From Rhodospirillales bacterium (GTDB lineage: Bacteria; Pseudomonadota; Alphaproteobacteria; Rhodospirillales; WMHbin7): a stretch of 64,000 bases of DNA. This document shows positions 17,137 through 25,852 of the stretch, piece by piece. The stretch is from contig JACRPC010000043.1 in assembly GCA_016214125.1 (NCBI GenBank), forward strand, positions 116,396 to 180,395, written 5' to 3'. The first letter of the stretch is position 1. Each line of letters begins with the position of its first letter. The notes under the pieces were generated by a model. That model had not been told where the DNA came from and ran no database searches. It was given only the letters and a program-made list of their open reading frames with translations. Position numbers and translations under genes: made by a program.

Positions 17137-17912
17137 ATCTGGGGATTGCCGGAAAATCGGCTCTGGTGACGGCGGCCAGCCGGGGGCTCGGCCGGGCCTG
17201 CGCGTTGGCTCTGGCGCGCGAAGGGGTCAAGGTCACCATCATGGCGCGGCGCGCCGATGTCTTGGAAAACACGGCCCGCGACATCGCCGCCAGCACCGGA
17301 AACCCGGTGGGCGTGGTGGCGGGTGACGTGACCCGGGACGAGGATCGCCGCCAGGCACTGGCTGCCTGTCCGGCGCCCGACATCCTGATTGCCAATGTCG
17401 GCGGCGCGCCGCCCGGCAATTGGCAGGAATGGTCGCGCACCGACTGGCTGGAGGCGGTGGACGGAACCCTGGTGGCGCCGGTCGAGCTGATCCGCGCCAC
17501 CCTTCCCGGCATGCGGGGGCGCAAATTCGGCCGCATCGTCTGCATCACCTCGGCGCTGGTGAAGGCGCCCAATCTGACCTTGGCGCTGGGCAACGCGGCG
17601 CGCTCGGGGCTCACCAATTTCGTGGGCGCGCTGTCCCGCCAAGTGGCGGCCGACAATGTCACCATCAACTGCCTGTTGCCCGGCCCGTTCGATACCGATC
17701 GGGTGCAGGTGACCCTGGCGGCGACGGCAAAGGCCGAGGGCATCGGCGTCGAGGAGGCCCGGGCGCGGCGCGCCGCCGCCAATCCGGCCAAGCGTTTCGG
17801 CGACCCGGCGGAATTCGGCGATTATTGCGCCTTTCTCTGCTCGGCCCAGGCGGGCTATATCACCGGCCAGAATCTGGTGATCGACGGCGGCAATTATCCG
17901 GGCATGCTATAG
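17133..17912 (+). CDS. SDR family oxidoreductase lacking the canonical YxxxK
   Basis: A 259-residue short-chain dehydrogenase-like protein. The cofactor loop is TAASRGLGRA, followed by GDVTRDED and NVGGAPPG. The C-terminal GYITGQNLVIDGG is typical of FabG-like SDRs. The expected catalytic Tyr-x3-Lys is absent: after ITSALVKAP the corresponding stretch reads NLTLALGNAARSGL. A recognised branch of FabG-like proteins shares this loss, so it may use other residues or act non-catalytically. It is the last gene of the operon, and its stop interlocks with that of the convergent methyltransferase (the CTATAG segment). Confidence 0.88.
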   Translation: MNLGIAGKSALVTAASRGLGRACALALAREGVKVTIMARRADVLENTARDIAASTGNPVGVVAGDVTRDEDRRQALAACPAPDILIANVGGAPPGNWQEWSRTDWLEAVDGTLVAPVELIRATLPGMRGRKFGRIVCITSALVKAPNLTLALGNAARSGLTNFVGALSRQVAADNVTINCLLPGPFDTDRVQVTLAATAKAEGIGVEEARARRAAANPAKRFGDPAEFGDYCAFLCSAQAGYITGQNLVIDGGNYPGML

Positions 17913-18524
17913 GGCGTTGTCGGCCAACACGCAGACCGCCGGCACCGGTTCAAGATCGAGCCAAGCCGTTTTCGGCTGGGCAAAGCCGGCCTCCTTCATC
18001 CACCCCTCGATGCGCTCGGCCATAGCCAGCGCGTCGGCTCGGCCGGCACCCGGATGGCGCGGCATGAAGGTGGTGGCGATCCGCCCGCCCGGCGCCAGCC
18101 GGGCTTTGAGGGCGCGAAAGACCGCCGCCGGCTCGTCCCAGAACTGGACGACATTGGCCGAGACGATGCGATCGAACGATCCCCCGATACGATCGAGCAT
18201 CTCAAGGCCGCCTTGATGCAATTCCATCCGCCCGGCGGCGATCGCTAGGCGATTGCGCTTTGTGGCTTGCGCCAGCATCACCGGCGAATGATCGAGCCCG
18301 ATCACCTTCCCGTTTGGCGCTTTCTTGGCCGCCCAGGCCAGGGCCAAGCCGGGGCCGAAGCCGATTTCCAGCACCCGGTCGCCGGGCCGGATGCCCAGTT
18401 GATCGATCGTCCAGGAATTGCGCAGCCGGTTCGAGGGGCGCCCGGCCATGATCCAGCCGGCCAGACGGCCCGGAAGGCCGGTCGGCCGCTTGAACTGAGC
18501 GACCAGATGGGTGCGAAGGCTCAT
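17907..18524 (-). CDS. Class I SAM-dependent methyltransferase
   Basis: A 205-residue protein with methyltransferase motif I VLEIGFGPGLAL (about residues 51-62), an acidic ribose-binding strand VIGLDHSP, and motif IV-like FDRIVSANVVQFW followed by LAPGGRIATTF. The substrate is unknown. It sits directly downstream of the MarR gene (ATGA overlap), so it is probably under that repressor's control, and it may modify the compound the regulator senses. Confidence 0.88.
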   Translation of the reverse strand: MSLRTHLVAQFKRPTGLPGRLAGWIMAGRPSNRLRNSWTIDQLGIRPGDRVLEIGFGPGLALAWAAKKAPNGKVIGLDHSPVMLAQATKRNRLAIAAGRMELHQGGLEMLDRIGGSFDRIVSANVVQFWDEPAAVFRALKARLAPGGRIATTFMPRHPGAGRADALAMAERIEGWMKEAGFAQPKTAWLDLEPVPAVCVLADNAL

Positions 18525-18982
18525 GAGTCCTCGGGAGGCGTGAGGGGGTTGGCGGCGAAATAATGCCGAAGGGCGGCAAGGCCGTCGGCGGCGGCGGCCA
18601 GATCATGGCCGGCCAAGGCCTCGGTCGCTTTGGCAAGCACGACGGCCTCGCGGCGGCGGACGGTGGCGAACAACGCCTTGCCGGCTGCCGTCGCCGCCAG
18701 CCTTGGCGAACGGCGATGGCCGGGATTGGGTTGCGCCTCGATTAAACCCCGCGCCAGGAGCGCGTTGGCCAAACCTTGGACGAACTGGCGCGAAACCGGG
18801 CGCATTCGGGCCAGTTCCGGCACCGTCTTGGCCCCACCTTCGACCAAATTCTCCATGATCGCCCGCTGACCGGCCGGCAGGCCAAGATCGGCATGCAGCC
18901 GATCGGCGGCGTCGCGCAGGACATGAAAGGCTTGGCGCGTTTCACGAATTAGCCGAACGAGGGCGGGCGAAGCCTTGGACAT
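18521..18982 (-). CDS. MarR-family transcriptional regulator
   Basis: A 153-residue protein from ATG 18982; a TTG eight codons upstream would lie inside the operator and is less likely. The winged-helix region is visible as GQRAIMENLVEGGAKTVPELARM, RQFVQGLANALLARGLIE and NPGHRRSPRLAATAAGKAL (wing). MarR proteins are ligand-responsive dimers that usually repress their own operon. Two matching palindromes lie just upstream, and a methyltransferase gene is coupled downstream. Confidence 0.9.
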   Translation of the reverse strand: MSKASPALVRLIRETRQAFHVLRDAADRLHADLGLPAGQRAIMENLVEGGAKTVPELARMRPVSRQFVQGLANALLARGLIEAQPNPGHRRSPRLAATAAGKALFATVRRREAVVLAKATEALAGHDLAAAADGLAALRHYFAANPLTPPEDS

Positions 18983-19000
18983 GAAGGGCTCATGCGAATA

Positions 19001-19039
19001 TGACAATTAAATTGTCATATATGACAACATAATTGTCAA
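19001..19039 (-). promoter_or_regulatory. Tandem MarR operators overlapping a promoter
   Basis: Two 17-bp inverted repeats of the same kind, TGACAATTAAATTGTCA at 19001-19017 and TGACAACATAATTGTCA at 19022-19038, have centres 21 bp apart, i.e. two helical turns. Read leftward, a perfect -35 TTGACA (19039-19034) falls in one repeat, and GACAAT (19016-19011, 17-bp spacer) falls in the other as a possible -10. This is strong evidence of an autorepressed MarR promoter. Confidence 0.75.
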
Positions 19040-19085
19040 TAGGCCTAAGAAAAATGGCAGACGATTAATTAACGCGCTGATTTTA

Positions 19086-20441
19086 CTAGTTTGTCTTCCG
19101 TTTCGCGCGGTCGATGGCCTGTTTCATGTCCTGCACGGCGATCCAAGCCGGGCTGTTCTTGGGCAGGAGCTTGTCGGCGCGATCGACGTGATAAGAGGCC
19201 TCGGAAAGGCTGCCGGTGCGGATGGCGTATTCCGCCATGGCGTAGGCGGTATAAGGCTCGTTGCCGGCCCGGCCATAGGCGATGGCCAATTGGCGCCAGG
19301 CGAAGGGGTTTTCGCGCTCGCTGCGCAACGCCTGGACCAGATTGGCCTGGGCCTGGGGCAGGAGGGAATCGTCGCCCAGTTCCAATTCGACCTGCGCCAG
19401 GCCGATGCGCAGCAAGGGCGCTTCGGGATAAAGGCGTACCGCTTCTCGATAGGCGATTGCCGATTCCGCCGGGCGGCCGTTTTCGAAGAGGAACTGGCCC
19501 TTTAGCTCGTGCAAATAGGGATCGTTGGGGAATTCGGCGATCAGCCCGTCGATCAAGGGCAGCGCGTTCGCCATGTCGGGTTTGCGGTAATAGGCGATGG
19601 CGCGCGCCATGCGCGCTTCAAGCGTCGTGTCGTTGGCCTTGTAGCGGGAAAGAGTGCGGGCCGGCGGTTCGAGAAAGGCGAAAAGCTTGGCACGCATGCG
19701 CCGGTGCATGACCTCCAGCTCGGGGCGTACCGTTACGTTCGAATTGCGCGATTTCGCGACCTGATCGCGGACGAAATCGACCCGTTCCGCGGTGATCGGA
19801 TGGGTGCGGACATAAGGGTCCTGGCGCTCGATGACCATCAGTTCCTGCCCACTCAGGATCTGCAGGAATTCCAGCATGCCCTTGGCCGATTGGCCCGTCC
19901 GCTCGAGAAAAAGGATGCCCGCCTGATCGGCCGAGGATTCCTGGCCGCGCGAGAAGGAAAGCAGGTTCTTGATGGCAATGTTCTGACCACCGGCCACCAC
20001 GGCGGCGCCGGCATCGGGCCGACCGGTGGCGATCGCCGTGGCTGCGCCCACCACGGTGGCGATCAGGGCTTGGCTCGAGGCGTTGGCCAGGGCGTCGTGG
20101 GCGCGGCTCAAATGGCCGCCCGAGATGTGGCCGGTTTCGTGGGCGATGACGCCGATCACCTGGCTGGCGCTCTCGGCCCGGATCAGAAGGCCGGTGTGCA
20201 GGAACATTTTCATGCCGCCGGCCACAAAGGCGTTGAGCGACTTGTCGTTGACGATGTGCAATTCGACCGCTGTGGGATTGAGCCCCGCCGCCTCGAACAG
20301 TGGCGTTGCGAAGGCGCGGATGGTATTTTCCACTTCGGTGTCGCGGATGAAGGACATGCGTTCGGCCGCCCGCACCGGCCAAGCGGCCACGGCCGCCAAC
20401 AGAACGGCGACGAGCAGGAAGGGATGGCGAGGCGTGAACAA
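19086..20441 (-). CDS. M48 metalloprotease with TPR domain (BepA/YfgC-like)
   Basis: A 451-residue exported protein. There is no ATG at the start; TTG 20441 is preferred because AAGGA stands nine bases before it, with TTG 20465 as the alternative. A signal peptide (FLLVAVLLAAVAAWPVRA) is followed by the M48 domain, with zinc motif HETGH and third-ligand region SADQAGI. The C-terminal half is TPR-like (for example ESAIAYREAVRLYPEAPLL). BepA-type proteases act on outer-membrane protein assembly and LPS transport in the periplasm. It is divergent from the GGT-like gene. Confidence 0.9.
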   Translation of the reverse strand: MFTPRHPFLLVAVLLAAVAAWPVRAAERMSFIRDTEVENTIRAFATPLFEAAGLNPTAVELHIVNDKSLNAFVAGGMKMFLHTGLLIRAESASQVIGVIAHETGHISGGHLSRAHDALANASSQALIATVVGAATAIATGRPDAGAAVVAGGQNIAIKNLLSFSRGQESSADQAGILFLERTGQSAKGMLEFLQILSGQELMVIERQDPYVRTHPITAERVDFVRDQVAKSRNSNVTVRPELEVMHRRMRAKLFAFLEPPARTLSRYKANDTTLEARMARAIAYYRKPDMANALPLIDGLIAEFPNDPYLHELKGQFLFENGRPAESAIAYREAVRLYPEAPLLRIGLAQVELELGDDSLLPQAQANLVQALRSERENPFAWRQLAIAYGRAGNEPYTAYAMAEYAIRTGSLSEASYHVDRADKLLPKNSPAWIAVQDMKQAIDRAKRKTN

Positions 20442-20511
20442 GATAGGAAATCCTTGGTTGAACAAGAAAGGTAGTGATCGCTGTCCCCCCCGTCAATGCG
20501 TAGGCATCGCG

Positions 20512-22149
20512 ATGGCGGCGCTCCTTTTGGGCAGTTGTTCGCCGGGCTACGCGCCGGGAACCCTTGGCCAAGTCCAGGGATTCGCCGGCCTATTGGTCGC
20601 CGATGAACCGAAAGCCGTTCTGATTGGCCGCGACATTCTATCCTCGGGCGGCGGTGCCGTCGACGCCGCCGTCGCTATGGCCTTTACCATGGCGGTGACC
20701 TATCCGTCGCGCGTCGGGTTGGGCGGCGGCGGGGTCTGCGTCGTCCACAATCCCAAGACCAAGAAAACCGAGGCTTTGGAATTCTTGGCCGGCCCACCCG
20801 CCGAACTGGCAGCCGACGCGCCGCGTCCGACCGCCGTGCCCGCCCTCGCGCGCGGCCTGTTTGCCCTGCATGCCAAATACGGCCGCCAGCGTTGGGAATC
20901 GCTTCTGGGACCGGCCGAAAGCCTGGCCCGGTTCGGCAATCCGGTTTCGCGGGCCCTGGCCGCCGATCTGGCGCAAGTGGCCGAACCGCTCTTGCGCGAT
21001 CCGGGCAGCCGCAAGGTGTTCGCCAATTCCGAAGGCCAGGCGGCGAAGGAGGGCGAACCGATCCATCAGCCCGATTTGGCGGCCTTCTTGGCCCGCCTGC
21101 GCGCCCGTGGTCCGGGCGATCTTTACAGCGGCGTCCTGGCGCGCGAAATGTCGGAAGCGGTGAGGGCGGCGGGCGGAACGTTGTCGCCCGAGGATTTACG
21201 CCAAGTCCAGGGCCGCTGGCGCGAGACCCTGGCGGTCAAGTTCGGCAATATTCTTTTGCCGCTCACCGCCCATTTTCCGCCGCCGCCGGCCGCCGCCGGA
21301 GGCGTGGAAGCGCAGATGTGGTCGATCCTGGCCGGGCAAGGTCGGTTCGGCAGCGCTTCGGCCGAGGAACGCGGGCACCTCTTGGCCGAGGTGTCGATGC
21401 GCGCTTTCGCCGATCGGGCGGCCTGGATGAATGCCGACGGCTCAAGCCAAATCGATCCGGCGGAGTTGATCGCCAAGGCCAGGCTGGACGGGCTGATGGC
21501 CAATTACAGTCCGCAGCGCCACACGCCGGCCGCTTCGCTTAAGACCCCGCCGGCCGATTTCCCCGAGAACCCGGCGGCGACCGGCATGGTGGTGGCCGAT
21601 CGCGACGGTCAGGCGGTGGCCTGCACCTTTACCCTCAACAATCTGTTCGGCACCGGGCGGGTGATTCCGGGCATCGGCATGCTGATGGCGGCGGTGCCTG
21701 GCCGGGCCGGCCGAGGTCCCTATCCGCTGGGGCCGATGATCGTGGTGGCGCACAATGTTCAGGAGTTCCATTTCGCGGCCGCGGCCAACGGCGGTCAGGC
21801 GGCGCCGACGGCGTTGATGAGCGTGGCCGCCCAAGCGGTGCTCGACGACCGTCCTTTGCCCGAGGCGGTGGCGGCGCCCCGCCTGCATCATTCCGGCCAT
21901 CCCGATCAGCTCTTTCACGAACCCAACGACAGCCTCGCTCGGCTGGAAGGGCTGCGCCGGCGCGGCTATGAGACGGTCGAAGTGCCCTCCATCGGCCGGG
22001 TCAACGCCATCCATTGTCCCAAAGGCCTGCCGCCCAAGCCCGAGGTCTGCCAAGTCGCCACCGATCCGCGCGGCCACGGCTATGGGTTGGGCCTGGGGAC
22101 GAAACGCGACGACGCGTTCAGCGGCTGGACCTTCGGCGGTGGCAAATAG
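20512..22149 (+). CDS. Gamma-glutamyltransferase-family protein, probable lipoprotein
   Basis: A 545-residue protein. ATG 20512 leaves a very short signal (lipobox LLGSC); TTG 20458 with AGGA upstream would give a longer basic signal but would leave almost no space to the divergent protease gene. The GGT fold is seen in SSGGGAVDAAVAMAFTMAV, the GLGGGG segment and, later, VVADRDGQAVACTFTLNN followed by a GTGRV segment. At the position of the nucleophilic Thr of active GGT, just before VVxDRDG, the sequence is PAATGM. Thr357 may be shifted or the nucleophile may be absent, so autoprocessing is uncertain. The aminotransferase gene follows after 3 bases. Confidence 0.8.
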   Translation: MAALLLGSCSPGYAPGTLGQVQGFAGLLVADEPKAVLIGRDILSSGGGAVDAAVAMAFTMAVTYPSRVGLGGGGVCVVHNPKTKKTEALEFLAGPPAELAADAPRPTAVPALARGLFALHAKYGRQRWESLLGPAESLARFGNPVSRALAADLAQVAEPLLRDPGSRKVFANSEGQAAKEGEPIHQPDLAAFLARLRARGPGDLYSGVLAREMSEAVRAAGGTLSPEDLRQVQGRWRETLAVKFGNILLPLTAHFPPPPAAAGGVEAQMWSILAGQGRFGSASAEERGHLLAEVSMRAFADRAAWMNADGSSQIDPAELIAKARLDGLMANYSPQRHTPAASLKTPPADFPENPAATGMVVADRDGQAVACTFTLNNLFGTGRVIPGIGMLMAAVPGRAGRGPYPLGPMIVVAHNVQEFHFAAAANGGQAAPTALMSVAAQAVLDDRPLPEAVAAPRLHHSGHPDQLFHEPNDSLARLEGLRRRGYETVEVPSIGRVNAIHCPKGLPPKPEVCQVATDPRGHGYGLGLGTKRDDAFSGWTFGGGK

Positions 22150-22152
22150 GCG

Positions 22153-23304
22153 ATGAGCTTCAAGGCCTCCCGGCGCGGTCTGGTTCCGCCCTTCATCGTC
22201 ATGGACGTCATGCGCCAGGCGGCGGCGCGGGCCGCCCAAGGCGGCGACGTGCTGCATCTGGAAGTCGGGCAGCCGGGCGGGCCTTCGCCCAAGGCCGTGT
22301 TGGCGGCGGCACGGGCCGCCCTTGATGGCGCCGATCTGGGCTATACCCTGGCGCTTGGCATCGATCCCCTGCGCGAACGGATCGCCCGCTGGTACCAGGA
22401 CAGCCACGACCAGACGGTCGATCCGTCGCGGGTGGTGGTGACGACCGGCTCCTCGGGCGCTTTCGTGTTGGGCTTTCTCGCTGCTTTCGACGCCGGCGAC
22501 CGTGTCGCCTTGGCGGCGCCCGGCTACCCGGCCTACCGCAACATCCTCTCGGCTTTGGGTTGTCTGCCGGTCTCGATCCCGGTCGGACCGGAAAGCCGCT
22601 TCCAGCCGACCATCGCCCATTTGGAAGCGCTCGATCCCAAGCCCGACGGGCTGATCGTCGCCAGCCCCTCCAACCCGACCGGCAGCATGCTTACCCCCGA
22701 GGCCCTGGGCGAACTGGCCCGCTGGTGCGAGCGAAACGGCGTGCGGCTGGTGTCGGACGAGATCTATCACGGCATCGTCTATGGTCCAGTCAAGGCGGCG
22801 ACCGCCCTGGCCTTTTCCCCTCATGCCCTGGTGGTCAACAGCTTCTCGAAATATTTTGCCATGACCGGATGGCGGCTGGGATGGCTGGTTCTGCCCGAGG
22901 ATTTGGTCCGTCCGGTCGAGTGTCTGGCGCAGAATCTGTTCATTGCGCCGCCCACGCTTTCGCAACGAGCCGGCTTGGCCGCCTTCGACGCCATCGAGGA
23001 ATTGGATGAGCGGGTTCGCGGCTACGCCGCCAACCGCGATCTCTTGCTCGAACGTCTGCCGCAAGCCGGGTTCGACCGCCTGGCGCCGGCCGACGGCGCC
23101 TTCTACCTTTATGCCGACATCGCCCATTTGTCGAACGACAGCGCCGCCTTCTGCGCCCGTCTGCTGGCCGAGACCGGGGTGGCGATGACGCCCGGCATCG
23201 ATTTCGATCCTGAACGCGGGCGGCACACGCTGCGCTTTTCCTACGCCGGCTCGGCCACCGACATCGATCGGGCCGCGCAGCGTTTGATCGCCTGGCGGCG
23301 TTGA
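22153..23304 (+). CDS. Class I/II pyridoxal-phosphate aminotransferase
   Basis: A 383-residue fold-type I aminotransferase. Recognisable are VGQPGGPSP at the N-terminus, the cofactor-binding SPSNPTGSM, SDEIYHGIVY, and the Schiff-base Lys233 in NSFSKYFAMTGWRLGW. A C-terminal Arg in HTLRFSYA should bind the substrate carboxylate. The substrate is not deducible; the upstream GGT-family gene, almost contiguous, hints at amino-acid or peptide metabolism. A possible terminator is not evident before ubiK. Confidence 0.93.
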   Translation: MSFKASRRGLVPPFIVMDVMRQAAARAAQGGDVLHLEVGQPGGPSPKAVLAAARAALDGADLGYTLALGIDPLRERIARWYQDSHDQTVDPSRVVVTTGSSGAFVLGFLAAFDAGDRVALAAPGYPAYRNILSALGCLPVSIPVGPESRFQPTIAHLEALDPKPDGLIVASPSNPTGSMLTPEALGELARWCERNGVRLVSDEIYHGIVYGPVKAATALAFSPHALVVNSFSKYFAMTGWRLGWLVLPEDLVRPVECLAQNLFIAPPTLSQRAGLAAFDAIEELDERVRGYAANRDLLLERLPQAGFDRLAPADGAFYLYADIAHLSNDSAAFCARLLAETGVAMTPGIDFDPERGRHTLRFSYAGSATDIDRAAQRLIAWRR

Positions 23305-23359
23305 CCGCTCGCCCGGCCCCACCCATAATGCCGACCGTTTTCAGGCACCAGGAGCAGTC

Positions 23360-23665
23360 ATGAACACCCGCAAGCGGATCGTCGAGGATCTGGCCCGCGT
23401 CGCCGGCGGCGCGCTCGGCACCTTGGCCGGCCTCAAGGCCGAGATGGAGGCCTTCGTCAAGGAGCGCCTGGAAAAGATCATCGCCGATCTCGATCTGGTG
23501 CGGCGCGACGAATTCGAGGCGGTGGCGGAAATGGCCGCGTTGGCCCGCGAACAGCAGGAAAAGCTGGAGAGCCGCTTGGCCGAATTGGAGGCCCGCCTGG
23601 CCGGCGCCAAGCCTGAAACGACGGCTCCCAAGACCCCGCGCCGGCGCGGCGTTCGCACGCCTTAA
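23360..23665 (+). CDS. ubiK: UbiK/BMFP-family accessory factor
   Basis: A 101-residue protein with AGGAG before its ATG. The first 80 residues match the BMFP pattern: an amphipathic helix with the DLARVAGGALGTL segment, then a C-terminal coiled coil VRRDEFEAVAEMAALAREQQ. The tail is basic and Pro-rich. In enterobacteria this family (UbiK, formerly YqiC) binds lipids and supports the aerobic ubiquinone synthesis complex through UbiJ. The role here is transferred from the family. Confidence 0.85.
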   Translation: MNTRKRIVEDLARVAGGALGTLAGLKAEMEAFVKERLEKIIADLDLVRRDEFEAVAEMAALAREQQEKLESRLAELEARLAGAKPETTAPKTPRRRGVRTP

Positions 23666-23809
23666 CCCCGAATCCGGATTCCCCCAAGGATTCTAAGACT
23701 CTCCGGCCGGCCCGTTTACCTTCGATTAACCGAAACGGGTCTAGGGTTTGTGTTGACAGGTCCCCGCCCTTACAACATTTTGAACCTGTCTCGAAGGGGG
23801 AGGCACGGC

Positions 23810-24313
23810 ATGGCAGTTGCCGCACTGAGAGTCGAAACGACGCCCAGCAATCCGTTGGACATGATCGAGCAGATCGTGGCCGCCAACGATTGGCCCTTCG
23901 AGCGTCGCGGCGAAGCGGAGATGGCGGTCGAGGTTCCCGGCCGTTGGTGCGACTACAGTCTTTATTTTTCCTGGCGCGAAGATTTGGGGGCGATGCACTT
24001 CACCTGCGCTTTCGACATGCGCATACCCGACGGCAAGAAGGGCTCGATCCACGAGCTTCTCGTCCTCATCAACGAGAAAATGTGGCTGGGCCATTTCGGC
24101 CTTTGGGTCGAAGAAGGGGTGCCGATGTTTCGCCACGCCACCTTCCTGCGCGGCACCGGCGGTGCCGAACTCGATGCCCTGGAAAGCGTGGTCGACATCG
24201 CCCTGGCCGAGTGCGAACGGTTCTATCCGGCCTTCCAATATGCCGTCTGGGGCGGCAAGCCGGCCCAGGATGCGCTGACCGCCGCCATGGTCGAAACGGT
24301 GGGCGAGGCGTGA
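23810..24313 (+). CDS. YbjN domain-containing protein
   Basis: A 167-residue protein starting at ATG 23810 with GGGGGAGG upstream. It shows the YbjN/T3S-chaperone-like fold pattern: NPLDMIEQIVAANDWPFER, GRWCDYSLYFSWREDLGAMHF and INEKMWLGHFGLW. Biochemical function in the family is unclear; in E. coli YbjN affects motility and stress responses. It overlaps proC (GTGA), so the two are co-expressed, a conserved pairing in alphaproteobacteria as far as I know. Confidence 0.85.
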   Translation: MAVAALRVETTPSNPLDMIEQIVAANDWPFERRGEAEMAVEVPGRWCDYSLYFSWREDLGAMHFTCAFDMRIPDGKKGSIHELLVLINEKMWLGHFGLWVEEGVPMFRHATFLRGTGGAELDALESVVDIALAECERFYPAFQYAVWGGKPAQDALTAAMVETVGEA

Positions 24314-25101
24314 GCCTTCTTCTGGTGGGCTGCGGCCGTATGGGCGGCGCCTTGCTGGGCGGTTGGATCGGGCAGGGCGTTGCGGCCCAATCGATCCGGG
24401 TGATCGAACCCCAGCCGGTCGATCTGCCTTCGGGGGTTGTCCGTCATGGCGACGGCTCCGAACTCCCCGCCGCCTTTCAACCCGAGATCGTTCTCTTGGC
24501 GGTCAAACCGCAAGTGATGGACACTGTCCTTCCACCCTATGCCCGCTTTGCCGGCCAGGCCGCGTTCCTGTCGATTGCCGCCGGCAAGACCATTGCCGGG
24601 ATGGCCAAGATTCTGGGTGATTCGGCCGCCATCGTGCGCGCCATGCCCAACACCCCGGCGGCGATCGGACGCGGTATCACCGTTGCCTGTGCCAACGCCC
24701 GCGTTAGTCCGGCCCAACGCAAGCGCTGCGGCGCGTTGCTGGAGGCGGTCGGGGCCGTCGAATGGGCGGAGGAGGAAGGGTTGATCGACGCCGTTACGGC
24801 CGTGTCCGGGTCCGGCCCGGCCTATGTGTTCCTGTTGGCCGAATGCCTAGCCGAGGCCGGACGCCAAGCCGGTCTCCCATCCGAGATGGCCGAGCGCTTG
24901 GCCCGCGCCACCGTTGCCGGCTCGGGCGAATTGCTGCATCGCTCGACCGAAACACCCGCCAAGCTGCGCGAAAACGTCACCAGCCCGGGTGGCACCACCG
25001 CCGCCGCCCTGTCGGTGCTGATGGCTGAGGATGGCCTCAAGCCCCTGATGATCAAGGCGATTGCCGCTGCGGCGCGCCGTTCGCGGGAACTGGCGAGTTA
25101 G
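24310..25101 (+). CDS. proC: Pyrroline-5-carboxylate reductase ProC
   Basis: A 263-residue enzyme from GTG 24310. The N-terminal Rossmann motif is VGCGRMGGALLGGW. VLAVKPQ is read from LLAVKPQVMD, and MPNTPAAIGRG and the proline-site block VSGSGPAYVFLLAECL are clear. The C-terminal signature is NVTSPGGTTAAALSVL. It catalyses the last step of proline synthesis with NAD(P)H. Length and motifs are normal. Confidence 0.97.
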   Translation: MSLLLVGCGRMGGALLGGWIGQGVAAQSIRVIEPQPVDLPSGVVRHGDGSELPAAFQPEIVLLAVKPQVMDTVLPPYARFAGQAAFLSIAAGKTIAGMAKILGDSAAIVRAMPNTPAAIGRGITVACANARVSPAQRKRCGALLEAVGAVEWAEEEGLIDAVTAVSGSGPAYVFLLAECLAEAGRQAGLPSEMAERLARATVAGSGELLHRSTETPAKLRENVTSPGGTTAAALSVLMAEDGLKPLMIKAIAAAARRSRELAS

Positions 25102-25170
25102 CCCGATACTGGACAATCGGTTCGGCTTATCCCACATTAAAGAGGCTTTCCCATCATCGGAGGCCTTCTC

Positions 25171-25827
25171 ATGGCCCGACAGCCCAAAGCAAAGCGCCCA
25201 ACCAAGCGCACGGCCAGCCGCCCTCGTTCGCCGCGCGACGTGGTCGATGCCGCCTTCGAACTCGCCGCCGCCAAGGGCTGGCGGGCTCTGACCCTGGCCG
25301 AGATTGCCGAGGCCGCCCACATTGATCTGGCCGAATTGCGCCGCCGCTATGGCTGCAAGACCGCAATCCTCTGCGAATTCTCCAAGCGCCTCGACGCCAA
25401 GACGCTGGATGGCCTTGCGCTTGATCCTGAAGCCAGCGTGCGCGATCGGCTGTTCGAGGTGCTGATGCGCCGCTTCGACGCCCTCGCTCCCTACAAGCCG
25501 GGATTCCTGCGCCTGATCGAGGATTGCCGGCGCGACCCGGTCCTGCTCGTGGCGTCGGGCCTAATGCTCAACCGCTCGATGGGGTGGATGCTGGAAGGCG
25601 CCCAGGCGGGGATCGGCGGGCCTTTCGGACGCCTCAAGGTCAAGGGCTTGATGGCCATTTATCTCTCGGCGCTGAGGGCCTGGAGATCGGATGAAAGTCC
25701 CGACCTTGGCTCGACCATGGCCGCTCTCGACAAGGCCTTGATGCGGGCGGAAAAACTGGTTGCCCTGTGCCCCTGGCGGGGCCGGCGGGCTTCCCCTGTC
25801 GATGCTGCGATGCAACATAATGTTTGA
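25171..25827 (+). CDS. TetR-family transcriptional regulator
   Basis: A 218-residue protein. After a basic N-terminal tail (KAKRPTKRTASRPRS), residues about 22-68 form a TetR helix-turn-helix, with AAAKGWRALTLAEIAEAA, then ELRRRYGCKTAILCEF. The C-terminal ligand domain is not assignable. Its gene ends exactly at the -35 box of the phasin promoter, which suggests a role near PHA granule or stress control, but this is positional inference only. Confidence 0.88.
   Translation: MARQPKAKRPTKRTASRPRSPRDVVDAAFELAAAKGWRALTLAEIAEAAHIDLAELRRRYGCKTAILCEFSKRLDAKTLDGLALDPEASVRDRLFEVLMRRFDALAPYKPGFLRLIEDCRRDPVLLVASGLMLNRSMGWMLEGAQAGIGGPFGRLKVKGLMAIYLSALRAWRSDESPDLGSTMAALDKALMRAEKLVALCPWRGRRASPVDAAMQHNV
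25806..25814 (+). promoter_or_regulatory. Upstream TGC-N3-GCA site (possible secondary PhaR-type site)
   Basis: TGCGATGCA inside the last codons of the TetR gene repeats the TGC-N3-GCA core of the phasin operator; its centre is 50 bp upstream of the operator centre. The short core can occur by chance, so confidence is low. Confidence 0.25.
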
Positions 25828-25852
25828 CAGCACGCAAGCTGCGGCGTAGATT
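25824..25852 (+). promoter_or_regulatory. Sigma70-type promoter of the phasin gene
   Basis: A perfect -35 TTGACA (25824-25829) and TAGATT (25847-25852, four of six consensus bases) are separated by exactly 17 bp. The -35 box includes the TetR gene's stop codon. The -10 directly abuts the palindromic operator, and GGAGG lies ahead of the phasin ATG. Confidence 0.65.

Noticed and set aside
23670..23681. 12-bp perfect palindrome GAATCCGGATTC after ubiK
   Set aside because: Too short to be a terminator, no T tract, no second copy noticed; could be chance.
23753..23781. TTGACA as a promoter before the YbjN gene
   Set aside because: No acceptable -10 box at 16-18 bp; the match is weak.
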